Assembly (NCBI GenBank): GCA_003242735.1
Contig: QGVH01000012.1
Span: 1-64,000 of the forward strand
DNA length: 64,000 nucleotides
Reading direction: 5' to 3'
DNA from: a bacterium
GTDB lineage: Bacteria > Gemmatimonadota > Gemmatimonadetes > Longimicrobiales > RSA9
Below the pieces are notes generated by a model, which saw only the letters and a program-made list of their open reading frames with translations, had not been told where the DNA came from and did not search any database. Below, one piece after another: positions 17,257 to 25,186 of this stretch; position 1 is the first letter of the stretch; each line of letters opens with the position of its first letter. The position numbers and the translations under genes are program-made.

Positions 17257-18203
17257 TGCGTCGCGGTGCCGGTGAGGCCCTCGTGGACGAGGCGGGCGAG
17301 GTCGGCGATCAGCACGTGCGCCTCGTTGTCGGTCCGCCAGCTCCTGTCCTGGTTCTCCTTGGTGAACACGCACAGCACGTAGTCTCGTGCCGGCTCACGC
17401 GAGGAGACGATGCCGCAGTCGTGCCGGGCGGCGTCGATCGAGCCCGTCTTGTGGGCGACGGTCGTGCCGGCGGGCAGGTAGCGCGGGATGGCGTCCGTGT
17501 AGAACTGTGCGCGCAGCATGCGCAGCATCTCCCGGGACGCCTCGGGCGAGACGGCCTCGCCGCGATGGATCATGGCGAACAGGCGGGCCATCTCGTTGGG
17601 CGTCGTCACACCGAGCCCCCAGCGGGCGGAGGAGTCGGGCGCGACGCTGCTGGAGCGGTCGAAGACCTTGCTGTGGAGCGCGGTCCGCGGCAGCCCGAGG
17701 GAGTCCATCCGCGCGGTGACGGCCCGGATGCCGACCTTGTCGACGAGCAGGTTGGTGGCCGTGTTGTCGCTGAGCGCGATCATGAGGAACGCCGCGTCCC
17801 GGACGGTGATCTGGAGCGGCGCGGTGAGGTACTGGAGGACGCCGGAGCCCGGGCGCTTGTCGACGTCGAGCATGACGATGGGGTCTTCGAGGCGGAGGCG
17901 CCCGTTTTCCACCTGGTGGAAAACTTCCACGAGAACGGGTACCTTGATGACGCTGGCCGTGGGGAACGGCTCGTCACCGCGGATGCTGAGCGTGTCGCCG
18001 GTCGCCAGGTCGATGATCGCGAGGCCGACCACGCCCTGGTGGCGGGCGATCCGTTCCTCGAGGGCGGGCCGAAGCGACCGGAGCGGCTGTTGGGCCGCGG
18101 TCGGGTCCGGCACAGCGAGGGCGAGGAGGGCCAGGGGCACTGTGAACACGCGTCGCGAGCCGCGCCTGGCGCGAGCACGGGATGTGGTCGTGGAGCAGCG
18201 CAT
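17253..18203 (-). CDS. Exported class A beta-lactamase-fold serine hydrolase
   Basis: The 316-residue protein has a signal peptide ending near residue 38. The penicillin-recognising triad follows: S84-V-I-K87, S145-D-N147 and K252-T-G254. The omega loop that carries the deacylating Glu166 in true class A enzymes (ExxLN pattern) is not recognisable; the corresponding region reads LHSKVFDRSSSVAPDSS. This suggests a PBP-like or other acyl-serine hydrolase rather than an efficient beta-lactamase. It is the first gene of the string leading to pgi and is divergent from rnd. An AAGGAGAGG element lies about 14 bases before ATG 18203. Confidence 0.85.
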   Translation of the reverse strand: MRCSTTTSRARARRGSRRVFTVPLALLALAVPDPTAAQQPLRSLRPALEERIARHQGVVGLAIIDLATGDTLSIRGDEPFPTASVIKVPVLVEVFHQVENGRLRLEDPIVMLDVDKRPGSGVLQYLTAPLQITVRDAAFLMIALSDNTATNLLVDKVGIRAVTARMDSLGLPRTALHSKVFDRSSSVAPDSSARWGLGVTTPNEMARLFAMIHRGEAVSPEASREMLRMLRAQFYTDAIPRYLPAGTTVAHKTGSIDAARHDCGIVSSREPARDYVLCVFTKENQDRSWRTDNEAHVLIADLARLVHEGLTGTATQ

Positions 18204-18301
18204 CGGAATGGCATCCTCTCCTTGGGTCGAACCGGAGGAATCCTAAAGGTGCCGCGGCGCGGGCGCAAACCGCGCGCGGGAGCCAGCGCGGGTCGGGACA
18301 G

Positions 18302-19429
18302 ATGGAGTACGTACAGGAGAACGAGCGGCTGGCGGATGTGGCGGAGGAGGTGGGTGCGGCGGACCTCGTGGCGGCGGACACGGAGGCGGCGGGATACCAT
18401 CGCTACCACGATCGCGTGTGCCTGCTCCAGCTCGCGACGCGCACCGCGACGTACGTGGTGGACACGCTCGCGGTGACGGATCTGACGCCGCTCGCCGGGG
18501 TCTTCGCCGCGCCGGACCTGGAGGTGGTCTTCCACGACGCGGACTACGACCTGCGCATCCTGTACCGGGACTTCGGTCTGCGGGTCCGTGGCCTGTTCGA
18601 CACGAAGCTGGCCGCGCAGTTCCTGGGCGAGCCGGCCATCGGGCTGGCGAGCCTGACGGAGAAGTACCTCGGGATCCGGTTGGAGAAGAAGCACCAGCGC
18701 GCGGACTGGGCGCAGCGGCCGTTGCCCGACTACCTCCTCGAGTACGCCGCGGAGGACACCCGCCACCTCCCCGCCCTGCGGGACCGGCTGAAGGCGGAGC
18801 TGGAGGCCCGGGGGCGGCTGGGTTGGGCGGAGGAAGAGTTCCGGATCGCGGAGGCCGAGGTCCGCGACGCGCCGGCGAACGGGGCCGACGCCTACCTCCG
18901 GCTGAAAGGGACCCGGGACCTGACCCCGCGGCAACTGGCGGCGCTGCGCGAGCTCTACGCGTGGCGCGAGCGGACGGCGCAGGAGCGGGACCTGGCGCCG
19001 TTCCGGATCCTGACGAACGAGGCGATGATCGAGATCGCGCGGCAGTCGCCCCGGACCGTCGTCGGGCTGATGCAACTGCGGGGCGTGCCGCGGTCGCTCT
19101 CGGAGCGGGCCAGCCGCGAGATCCTGGAGGCGCTCGAACGGGCACGCTCGCTGCCGGAATCCGAGCTCCCGGTCCGGCCGCAGGGTCCACGGCGGCCACC
19201 GCCGGCCCCCGATTTCGATGAGCTGGTCGAGCGGCTCCGGGCCGCGCGGGACCGGGCGGCAGATGCGCTGCAGATGGACCGGGGCTTCCTGATGCCCCGC
19301 GCCCAGCTCGAGGAGGTGGCGCGCCGCAAGCCCCGGACGCTGCAGGAGCTCGCGGAGATCCCGGACGTCCGCCGCTGGCAGGTCGAGGCGGTGGGCGACT
19401 ACCTCCTCGAAGCGCTCAGCCGGGGCTGA
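18302..19429 (+). CDS. rnd: Ribonuclease D
   Basis: RNase D is a 3'-5' exoribonuclease that trims tRNA and other stable RNA 3' ends. The DEDDy residues are visible: D26-T-E28 (Exo I), D83 in HDADYDL (Exo II) and Y148 to D152 in YAAEDTRHL (Exo III). Two HRDC-type helical regions follow, one around RELYAWRERTAQ and one near the C-terminus with RKPRTLQELAEIPDVR. The 375-residue length is typical. ATG 18302 is used because upstream in-frame sequence has no homology. The gene stands alone, divergent from the serine hydrolase and convergent with the PorV-like gene. Confidence 0.93.
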   Translation: MEYVQENERLADVAEEVGAADLVAADTEAAGYHRYHDRVCLLQLATRTATYVVDTLAVTDLTPLAGVFAAPDLEVVFHDADYDLRILYRDFGLRVRGLFDTKLAAQFLGEPAIGLASLTEKYLGIRLEKKHQRADWAQRPLPDYLLEYAAEDTRHLPALRDRLKAELEARGRLGWAEEEFRIAEAEVRDAPANGADAYLRLKGTRDLTPRQLAALRELYAWRERTAQERDLAPFRILTNEAMIEIARQSPRTVVGLMQLRGVPRSLSERASREILEALERARSLPESELPVRPQGPRRPPPAPDFDELVERLRAARDRAADALQMDRGFLMPRAQLEEVARRKPRTLQELAEIPDVRRWQVEAVGDYLLEALSRG

Positions 19430-19562
19430 GCGGGGCGCACCCGCCAGCCCCGGGGCGGCCAGGGGCCCTCAACGCCGCGCGCGACGGCGCGCTCCTGGTT
19501 CCCGCGCAGGATCCCCCGTCGCCCTTGCCGACGCCGCGCCGCCGTCTGCCGGGCTGCGGCGG

Positions 19563-20537
19563 TCAGCGGACCGGGCCCGCCCCGCCGTCGAGGTGGACCG
19601 AGAAGCCGAAGTGGTGCGTGGCGCCGAGCGGCCCTGCGCCGCGGTAGGCGTAGTCGAGCCCAAAGCGGCCGAACGCGATCCCCGCTCCCACGGTCAGCGG
19701 GGATGCGGCGTCCCCTGACGCGACGCGGCCGTCGAAGCCGGCCCGGGCCAGGAGACCGATCCCCGCGCCGTTGCGGTACACCGCTTCCAGGCCTGCCGCC
19801 AAGGCGGAGCGCTCTTCGACGTGCACCCCCTCCACGGCGACGGTCGTGCGCACGCCGCCGAGGTCGGCGAGGTCGGCCGCCAGCGCCGCGCGCACGGTGC
19901 GAGGGAGCGGCGAGCCTCGGCCCACTCCCGCGGCCCGTCCCACGTTCTGGACGGCGACGCCGAGCTGGAGGCGGCCGCGGAGCAGCCCGGCGGCCGCGCC
20001 CAAGTCCACGGCGAAGCCCTGGTCGCTCGCGCCGGCGAGACCGAGGTGCAGCGCCTTCGCGGCGGCGCCGACCCTCACCGCGGGCCCCAGCTCCAACCCT
20101 GCCCCGACGACCGCGAGCGCCTCCCCGCCCTCGGTGGTCTCACCGGTCGGCTGGCCACGCTGCCCGCCGTAGGCGGGATCGGGCTCGAGCACCTCCACTT
20201 CCCCCAGGTCCAGGTAGTGCACCCCGACCCCGAGGGCGAGGCGGCCCGTGGGGAGCGTGGCCGCGATAGAGCCGGCGGCGACCCCGACCGGATACACGTG
20301 GTACGCTGCAGCGACGGCCCGGGGCGCGCCCGCGAGCCGGCCGGGGTTGTAGAACAGCGCGTACGGATCCCGGGCGAGCGCCGCGTAGGCGCCACCCAGG
20401 GCGAGCGGGCGGGGCGCCGGCGCGAGCTGCAGCACGATCGCCGACGCGCCGCCGGCGCCGTCCTGCGCGCCGACGGGCGCCGTCGCCGCGGCGAGCAGCG
20501 CGAGGGCAACGGGGACGAGGCGCATACGCGGGCTCAT
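19563..20537 (-). CDS. PorV/PorQ-like outer-membrane beta-barrel
   Basis: The 324-residue protein has a signal peptide (VALALLAAATAPVGAQ). It then shows the PorV/UPF0164 opening pattern: a small residue-rich segment with ALGGAYAALARDPYALFYNPGRLAG, followed by alternating beta-strands to a C-terminal HHFGFSVHL strand. PorV is an outer-membrane partner of the type IX secretion machinery, where it receives C-terminal-domain cargo. Here the gene is coupled by ATGA to a subtilisin that ends in such a domain. Assignment to a true type IX function is inference, since no other por genes are in view. Confidence 0.75.
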   Translation of the reverse strand: MSPRMRLVPVALALLAAATAPVGAQDGAGGASAIVLQLAPAPRPLALGGAYAALARDPYALFYNPGRLAGAPRAVAAAYHVYPVGVAAGSIAATLPTGRLALGVGVHYLDLGEVEVLEPDPAYGGQRGQPTGETTEGGEALAVVGAGLELGPAVRVGAAAKALHLGLAGASDQGFAVDLGAAAGLLRGRLQLGVAVQNVGRAAGVGRGSPLPRTVRAALAADLADLGGVRTTVAVEGVHVEERSALAAGLEAVYRNGAGIGLLARAGFDGRVASGDAASPLTVGAGIAFGRFGLDYAYRGAGPLGATHHFGFSVHLDGGAGPVR

Positions 20538-23455
20538 GAGCGCACAACGAAGATCTTGCGGACGACGCGCGTCCCCGGGAACTCGACCACGAGGTAGTAC
20601 GCGCCGGACGCCACGGGGCTGCCGCGGTCGTTGCGCAGGTCCCAGTTCGCGCTCCGCTCGCCGAGCACGCCGGCGAGGTCGCGGACGCGCTGTCCCGCGA
20701 TGGTGTAGACCGCCGCGGCGCGGGGACGCTCCTCGTAGTTGATCGTGAGCGAGCCGCTCCGGACCGGGTTCTCCGACAGGTTGAGGCGCTCGTCGGCCGC
20801 GAGCACGAAGGTGATGCGCTCGCCGGACTCCACGGGGTTCGCGCCGCCGGAGAAGCGGTCTTCGGCGCCGGAGATCGTCCCGCGGGTGCGGGTCTCGGCC
20901 GGCAGATACCGGGCGGCGAACCGCGCTCCGTTGGGCGCCGCGCCGCTCAGCTCGAGCATGACGAGGTACGTGTGCCGTGTCCCGGCGGGGACGACGGGGC
21001 CGGCCTGGAACCGGGCGACGTACGGCGCGCCGTCGAGCGGCGCGGGGATCGCGGCGCGGACCGGCTCGCCGGGGCTGGCGACCCCGTCCTGGTCCTGGTC
21101 GAGGACGAGCTGGAGTCGGGCGCCGGGGTCCTTGCCGGTGAGCTCGAAGCCGAGGCGGGCGAGGGTGACGGCCTCGACCGAATCGGTCTCGGCTGTGACG
21201 GCCAGCAGGGGCACCCGCGCGCCGCGGGCGCCCTGGATCCGCTCCGGCGCGGGCAGTGGCCGGACTTCCAGTCTGACGGTGCCGGCGGGCAAGCCGATCG
21301 CGTGGACGGCGCGTTCCACGTCCAGCTTCCCGTGCCCCCACTGCGGGTTGGGCGAGCCGTCCGGCCCGCCCGTGTACGGGTGCAGCGCGAAGGCGTCCCG
21401 GCGCGCGTGGGTGGTGAGCAGCTCCCGCAGCTCATCGGGCCCGAGGTGAGGTTGGAGCTGGAGCAGCAGCGCGGCGGCGCCCGCGACGTGCGGCGCGGCC
21501 TGGCTGGTCCCCAGCAGCGCAGCGTGGACGCCGTCGGCTTCCACGAACGTCGGGAAATCGCTCCAGATGCGGCCGCCCGACGCCCGGGCGGAGATCACGA
21601 ACTTCCCGGGAGCGGCGAGTTCGGGCTTGAGCGCCTCGTCGCGACGGGGGCCGGGCGCGCTGAAGAACGCAATGTCGCCGACCGGCTCGCGGAACGGGAA
21701 CGAGACCCGTCCGCCGTCCGGCCCGTCCCACTCGTGGCGGGTGGCGTACGCCGCGACGGTGATCGCGCGGCTTGCGGTGCCGGGGGCCCCGACGAGGTAG
21801 GCGTTCGTCGCCGGGTCCAGGAGGGTGGCGCGGGTCGGGTTCTCGAACGAGTACCCCGTGAGCCAGAGGTGGTAGGTCCCGTCCCGCACCGCGTCGCCCT
21901 GGAGACGGATGGTCCACCGGCCGGTGTCCGGCGGCGCCGTTTCGATCGAGTCGAAGAGGATGATCAGGGCCTGGTGGTCGCCGTTGGCGGGGTGCGGGCC
22001 GCCGGCGGCGTTGTCGATGTAGACCGCGCCCCCGGGCGTCGCGACGACGGTGGTGTCGCCGGTGGCGACGGCGACGGTATCGCCGCGAGGCGAGACCACG
22101 GTCACGGTGAGGGAATCGCCGCCGTCGTACCACAGCTCGAGGACGGCGGCATCGCTGATGCTGCCCGGGTTCGGCGTGTACGGCGGGATCATCAGGCCGT
22201 GCTCCGCGGCGGCGCCGGGCGCCACCCGGCCGTGGGCGTGCGTCGCCGTGCGGACGAACGCGGGCTGCTCGTTGCCGTTGTACCCTGCGTTCCCCGCGGC
22301 GGCCACGATGATCCGTCCCGGGCCCGTGAGCGCGTCGAGCGCCTGCTCGAACGCCATGGACCCGTCGTGCGGGCCGGCCTGGGTGGTGAGGGAGAGCACG
22401 ACGACGGCGGGGCGGCCCAGCTCCGCGGCGCGGGCGAAGATGTACGCCACGCCGTCCAGCGCCCGGTCGGTGGTGAAGCTGCCGTCGCCGCCCTTGACGA
22501 TGATCAGGTCCGCGGCCGGCGCGACGCCGGTGTAGCGGTACGCCGGCAGCCCGTTGCCCGTCGCGGCGCCGGTCCCGGCGGCCGTGCCCGCGACGTGCGT
22601 GCCGTGGCCGACGGCGTCCACCAGCGGGCAGGTGCCTGCATCGATGGCGGCGGCCGTGCATTCGTGGCCGTAGTCGAACACGTGGGGGCCGACCCGCCCT
22701 GGCGGCGTGCCCGCCGTGGCAGACTGGTCCCACGCGTAGAGGACGCGCGTCCTGCCCTCGGCATCGCGGAAATCCTCGTGGGCGAGGTCGAGGCCGGTGT
22801 CGTAGACGCCGATGATCACGCCCTGGCCTGCGAGCCCGAGGAAGCGATCGCCCTCCCGCTGGCGCAGGCGGTGGACCCCCACCTCATCGGCGCCGATGTC
22901 GTTGGCGAGCGCGCCCGAGGCCAACGCGAACGGCGAAGCGCGCCAAGGGGGCGCGGCCGGCGAGCCGTAGGCGCGGACGAGCGTTCCGAGGTCCGTGACG
23001 CCGATCGGGCGGAGCGCCGCCGCGGCCTCGATGTGGCGGACGGCCGGGTCGGCGGCGAGGGTGGGCAGCGCATCCAGGGGGATACGCGCCGAGACGATGT
23101 CCCCCGCGCGCGCCCCGATCCGCGCCCCGGCCCGCACCAGCGCCGCCTCGCCGCCGGGCCCGAGCCGGACCAGCGCGCCCACCAGGAGCCGGCCGGCGGG
23201 ATCCGGCTCGAGGGAGGCGAAGCCGGGCACAACCTCCCGGGCCGACGGTCGCGTTTCCAGGGGACGGGCCCGGCCTGGCGCCGCCCGCGGCGCGGCGACG
23301 GGAGCCGGCGGCGAGCCGGCAGCGAGAGCGCGCAGCGCGAACCGGAGGGCGGGGTCCACGCGCGGCGCCTCCTGAGCGGAGGCGCTCCCGGCCGCGAGCA
23401 GGAGCGCGACCGCGAGCCGAGCCGATCGGTGCAGACGTCGCAGACGGTCGGGCAC
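20534..23455 (-). CDS. Secreted subtilisin-like protease with T9SS/FlgD-like C-terminal domain
   Basis: The 973-residue preproprotein has a signal peptide, a prodomain of about 170 residues, and a peptidase S8 domain with catalytic D219 (GVYDTGLD), H284 (GHGTHVAG) and S651 (GTSQAAPH). An AAAGNAG oxyanion region is also present. The His-Ser spacing of about 367 residues is roughly double the usual; a beta-rich insert with many Thr/Val/Asp residues occupies about 400-580. The last 80 residues (NPVRSGSLTINYE, then VYTIAGQRVRDL, WDLRNDRGSPVASGAYY and RKIFVVR) match the FlgD-like/type A sorting domain. The start is GTG 23455, 9 bases after the upstream gene, and the gene is coupled to the PorV-like gene. 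Confidence 0.9.
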   Translation of the reverse strand: MPDRLRRLHRSARLAVALLLAAGSASAQEAPRVDPALRFALRALAAGSPPAPVAAPRAAPGRARPLETRPSAREVVPGFASLEPDPAGRLLVGALVRLGPGGEAALVRAGARIGARAGDIVSARIPLDALPTLAADPAVRHIEAAAALRPIGVTDLGTLVRAYGSPAAPPWRASPFALASGALANDIGADEVGVHRLRQREGDRFLGLAGQGVIIGVYDTGLDLAHEDFRDAEGRTRVLYAWDQSATAGTPPGRVGPHVFDYGHECTAAAIDAGTCPLVDAVGHGTHVAGTAAGTGAATGNGLPAYRYTGVAPAADLIIVKGGDGSFTTDRALDGVAYIFARAAELGRPAVVVLSLTTQAGPHDGSMAFEQALDALTGPGRIIVAAAGNAGYNGNEQPAFVRTATHAHGRVAPGAAAEHGLMIPPYTPNPGSISDAAVLELWYDGGDSLTVTVVSPRGDTVAVATGDTTVVATPGGAVYIDNAAGGPHPANGDHQALIILFDSIETAPPDTGRWTIRLQGDAVRDGTYHLWLTGYSFENPTRATLLDPATNAYLVGAPGTASRAITVAAYATRHEWDGPDGGRVSFPFREPVGDIAFFSAPGPRRDEALKPELAAPGKFVISARASGGRIWSDFPTFVEADGVHAALLGTSQAAPHVAGAAALLLQLQPHLGPDELRELLTTHARRDAFALHPYTGGPDGSPNPQWGHGKLDVERAVHAIGLPAGTVRLEVRPLPAPERIQGARGARVPLLAVTAETDSVEAVTLARLGFELTGKDPGARLQLVLDQDQDGVASPGEPVRAAIPAPLDGAPYVARFQAGPVVPAGTRHTYLVMLELSGAAPNGARFAARYLPAETRTRGTISGAEDRFSGGANPVESGERITFVLAADERLNLSENPVRSGSLTINYEERPRAAAVYTIAGQRVRDLAGVLGERSANWDLRNDRGSPVASGAYYLVVEFPGTRVVRKIFVVRS

Positions 23456-23464
23456 GGGCAGCGA

Positions 23465-23944
23465 TCAGGCCTGCCAGGGGTCGAAGCCGAACGTCAGGTA
23501 ATCGGAGGGTCGGCCGCTGACGGCGTCCGCCGCCCGGTCGAGCTGGTCGAGGGTCTCCTGGTCCAGGCCGGCGCCGCGAGCCGCATCCCGGATGGCGTTG
23601 AGCAGCGCGCGGACCTCGTCGGGTCGCAGGAGGACGTAGGCGCGCGGGTCCGGCCCCTGGCCGCGAGGATGGATGACCAGCGTGACGAGGTCCGTCTCGC
23701 GGGAGATCTCCCAGACGTCCGCCGTCTTGCGCAGCAGCTTTTCGGCCGTCTTGAGGTCGGCGTGGAGCAGCCGGACGAGCTGCTGGACCTCCCGGTCCGC
23801 GGTCTCCTCCCGCTGACGGGCGTAACGGCGGCCGAGCGCTTCCGCCGTGTCGGCGGCGCGGCGTTCGGCGGCGCGGCCCAGGACCTCGCTCACGTGCGCG
23901 TAGATGCCAAGGACCAGCGGTACGGGGTCGAGCGCGATGCGCAT
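23465..23944 (-). CDS. Hypothetical protein, mostly helical
   Basis: I do not recognise this 159-residue protein. It has no signal peptide. Residues 15-90 are strongly charged amphipathic helix (AERRAADTAEALGRRYARQREE and on), followed by a small alpha/beta part with VTLVIHPRGQGPDPRAYVLL and a C-terminal helix pair ending YLTFGFDPWQA. A strong GAGGAGGG ribosome binding site sits 5 bases before ATG 23944. It precedes the subtilisin by 9 bases, so it is probably the first gene of that operon; a cytoplasmic accessory role is only a guess. Confidence 0.65.
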   Translation of the reverse strand: MRIALDPVPLVLGIYAHVSEVLGRAAERRAADTAEALGRRYARQREETADREVQQLVRLLHADLKTAEKLLRKTADVWEISRETDLVTLVIHPRGQGPDPRAYVLLRPDEVRALLNAIRDAARGAGLDQETLDQLDRAADAVSGRPSDYLTFGFDPWQA

Positions 23945-24047
23945 GGTCCCTCCTCGGTTCCCCTTGCCGTGCACGGGGCGGCACGCGCGCGCCACGCGGC
24001 TCGTCCTGTCGGGCCGCCGTGGCTGGCGCCGCAGCGCGTCAGATGCG

Positions 24048-24077
24048 ATTATGCCGGCGCCAAGGATGGCTCCCCAA
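24048..24077 (-). promoter_or_regulatory. Candidate promoter for the 23944-19563 operon
   Basis: On the minus strand CATAAT (24053-24048) is preceded at 17-18 bases by TTGGGG/TGGGGA (24077-24071). It points toward the hypothetical-subtilisin-PorV genes from the 159-base divergent gap shared with the lipoprotein gene at 24104. The -10 is good and the -35 is poor, so this is tentative. Confidence 0.3.
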
Positions 24078-24103
24078 GGGTTGCGCGTCAACGGAGGAGC
24101 GGG

Positions 24104-24472
24104 ATGCAGAGAGGAACGACGCTCGGTGTCTTGATCCTGGCGGCGGCGCTCGCCGCCTGCAACGGTTTTCCCGATCTGGTTCCGGCGGAGGAGGCCCGGA
24201 CCCGGCCGCCCGAGCCGCTGGTCGAGCAGACGGCACGCGTGTTGCCCGAGCCGCCGGCCGGGCTGCCGGCCGAGATCAGCGGCGTGGCCGGCCGCACGTG
24301 GGTGATCGCTGCCCGGGACCAGCGGTTGCCGGCGTCTGCCCTGCGGCCGGCCGGGCTCGCGGTCGCCGGCAGAGAGGTCTACGTGCTCACGTGGGACGAG
24401 CCGCCGTACGAGCGGCTGTTCGTTCCCTCGCGGCCTGGCGTGTACGTGGAGTACCGCGAGCTCTGGCAGTAG
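24104..24472 (+). CDS. Small putative lipoprotein
   Basis: The 122-residue product begins MQRGTTLGVLILAAALAAC with a lipobox (LAAC followed by Asn), so the mature protein should be an acylated 104-residue protein. The rest is proline-rich, then a beta-rich half with TWVIAARDQRLPASAL and VYVLTWDEPPYERLFV. No family is recognised. ACGGAGGAGC before ATG 24104 is a strong ribosome binding site and fixes the start. A rho-independent terminator follows at 24531-24573, suggesting a single-gene transcript. Confidence 0.7.
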   Translation: MQRGTTLGVLILAAALAACNGFPDLVPAEEARTRPPEPLVEQTARVLPEPPAGLPAEISGVAGRTWVIAARDQRLPASALRPAGLAVAGREVYVLTWDEPPYERLFVPSRPGVYVEYRELWQ

Positions 24473-24530
24473 CGCCGCGGCCCGCCGGCGGACAGACGGG
24501 CCGGCGCAGCCGCGACGAACGGCGTTCACA

Positions 24531-24573
24531 CCGGCAACGATGGGTCGCCCCCGGCCTGTCGTTGCCGGTTTTT
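24531..24573 (+). terminator. Rho-independent terminator
   Basis: A 10-base perfect stem, CCGGCAACGA (24531-24540) with TCGTTGCCGG (24559-24568), has an 18-base loop and is followed immediately by TTTTT. It should end the lipoprotein transcript. It stops only 7 bases before the ATG of the next gene (24581), so read-through or attenuation could control that gene. Confidence 0.8.
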
Positions 24574-24580
24574 CCTCGGA

Positions 24581-25186
24581 ATGCCCATGGACCAGCGCTC
24601 CTTTACCCGCCGCGCGTTCGCCGCCGCGGCCGCCTCGGCGCTGGGCGGGGCGTGGCTCCTCGTGCACCTGCCCGCGGCCGAGGCGGCTGCGGCCTGGGCG
24701 AGAACGGCGGCGCGCGAGCGGCGCGGCTTCCAGGTCCTGACCGCCGCCGAGGCGCGGACGCTCGAGGCGGTCGCCGAGCAGATCCTCCCGTCCGACGACA
24801 CACCGGGCGCCCGTGATCTGGGCGTGATCCACTTCATCGACCGCGCACTCGCCTCGTTCGCGGCGTGGATGCTGGAGCCGATCCGGCAAGGGGTCGCGGA
24901 CCTCCAGGCCCGGGCGTGGCACGCGGGCGCCCCGAGGGAAGGGTTCGCGGCGTTGCCGCCGCAGCACCAGCGCGAGCTGCTCACCGCGGTCGAGTTCACC
25001 GACTTCTTCTTCCTCACACGCACGCTCACGCTGCTGGGCGCGTTCGCGGACCCGGCGTATGGCGGGAACCGGGATGGCGCCGGTTGGCGCCTGATCGGAT
25101 TCGAGAACCGCGGCGCGTACCGGCCGCCGTTCGGCCACTACGACCGTGCGTACACCGCCGGGCCGCTGGACGGAGGAGGCGCATGA
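24581..25186 (+). CDS. Gluconate 2-dehydrogenase subunit 3-like protein, Tat exported
   Basis: The 201-residue protein has a twin-arginine signal (SFTRRAFAAAAASALGG) and the subunit-3 landmark LTAAEARTLEAVAEQILPSD followed by PGARDLGVIHFID. A C-terminal GGNRDGAGWRLIGFENRG segment is also typical. Subunit 3 of membrane gluconate-type dehydrogenases folds with, and is exported with, a GMC flavoprotein. That partner follows directly, with start and stop overlapping as ATGA at 25183-25186. ATG 24581 or 24587 could start it. The cytochrome c subunit usual in such complexes is not in the window. Confidence 0.88.
   Translation: MPMDQRSFTRRAFAAAAASALGGAWLLVHLPAAEAAAAWARTAARERRGFQVLTAAEARTLEAVAEQILPSDDTPGARDLGVIHFIDRALASFAAWMLEPIRQGVADLQARAWHAGAPREGFAALPPQHQRELLTAVEFTDFFFLTRTLTLLGAFADPAYGGNRDGAGWRLIGFENRGAYRPPFGHYDRAYTAGPLDGGGA

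Noticed and set aside
17253..18203. Acquired beta-lactamase resistance gene
   Set aside because: No Glu166 motif, composition like its neighbours, no mobile element, and coupling to metabolic genes.
18182..18301. An N-terminal extension of RNase D using the upstream open frame
   Set aside because: The extra residues would cover the divergent promoter gap and have no RNase D similarity; ATG 18302 fits the family.
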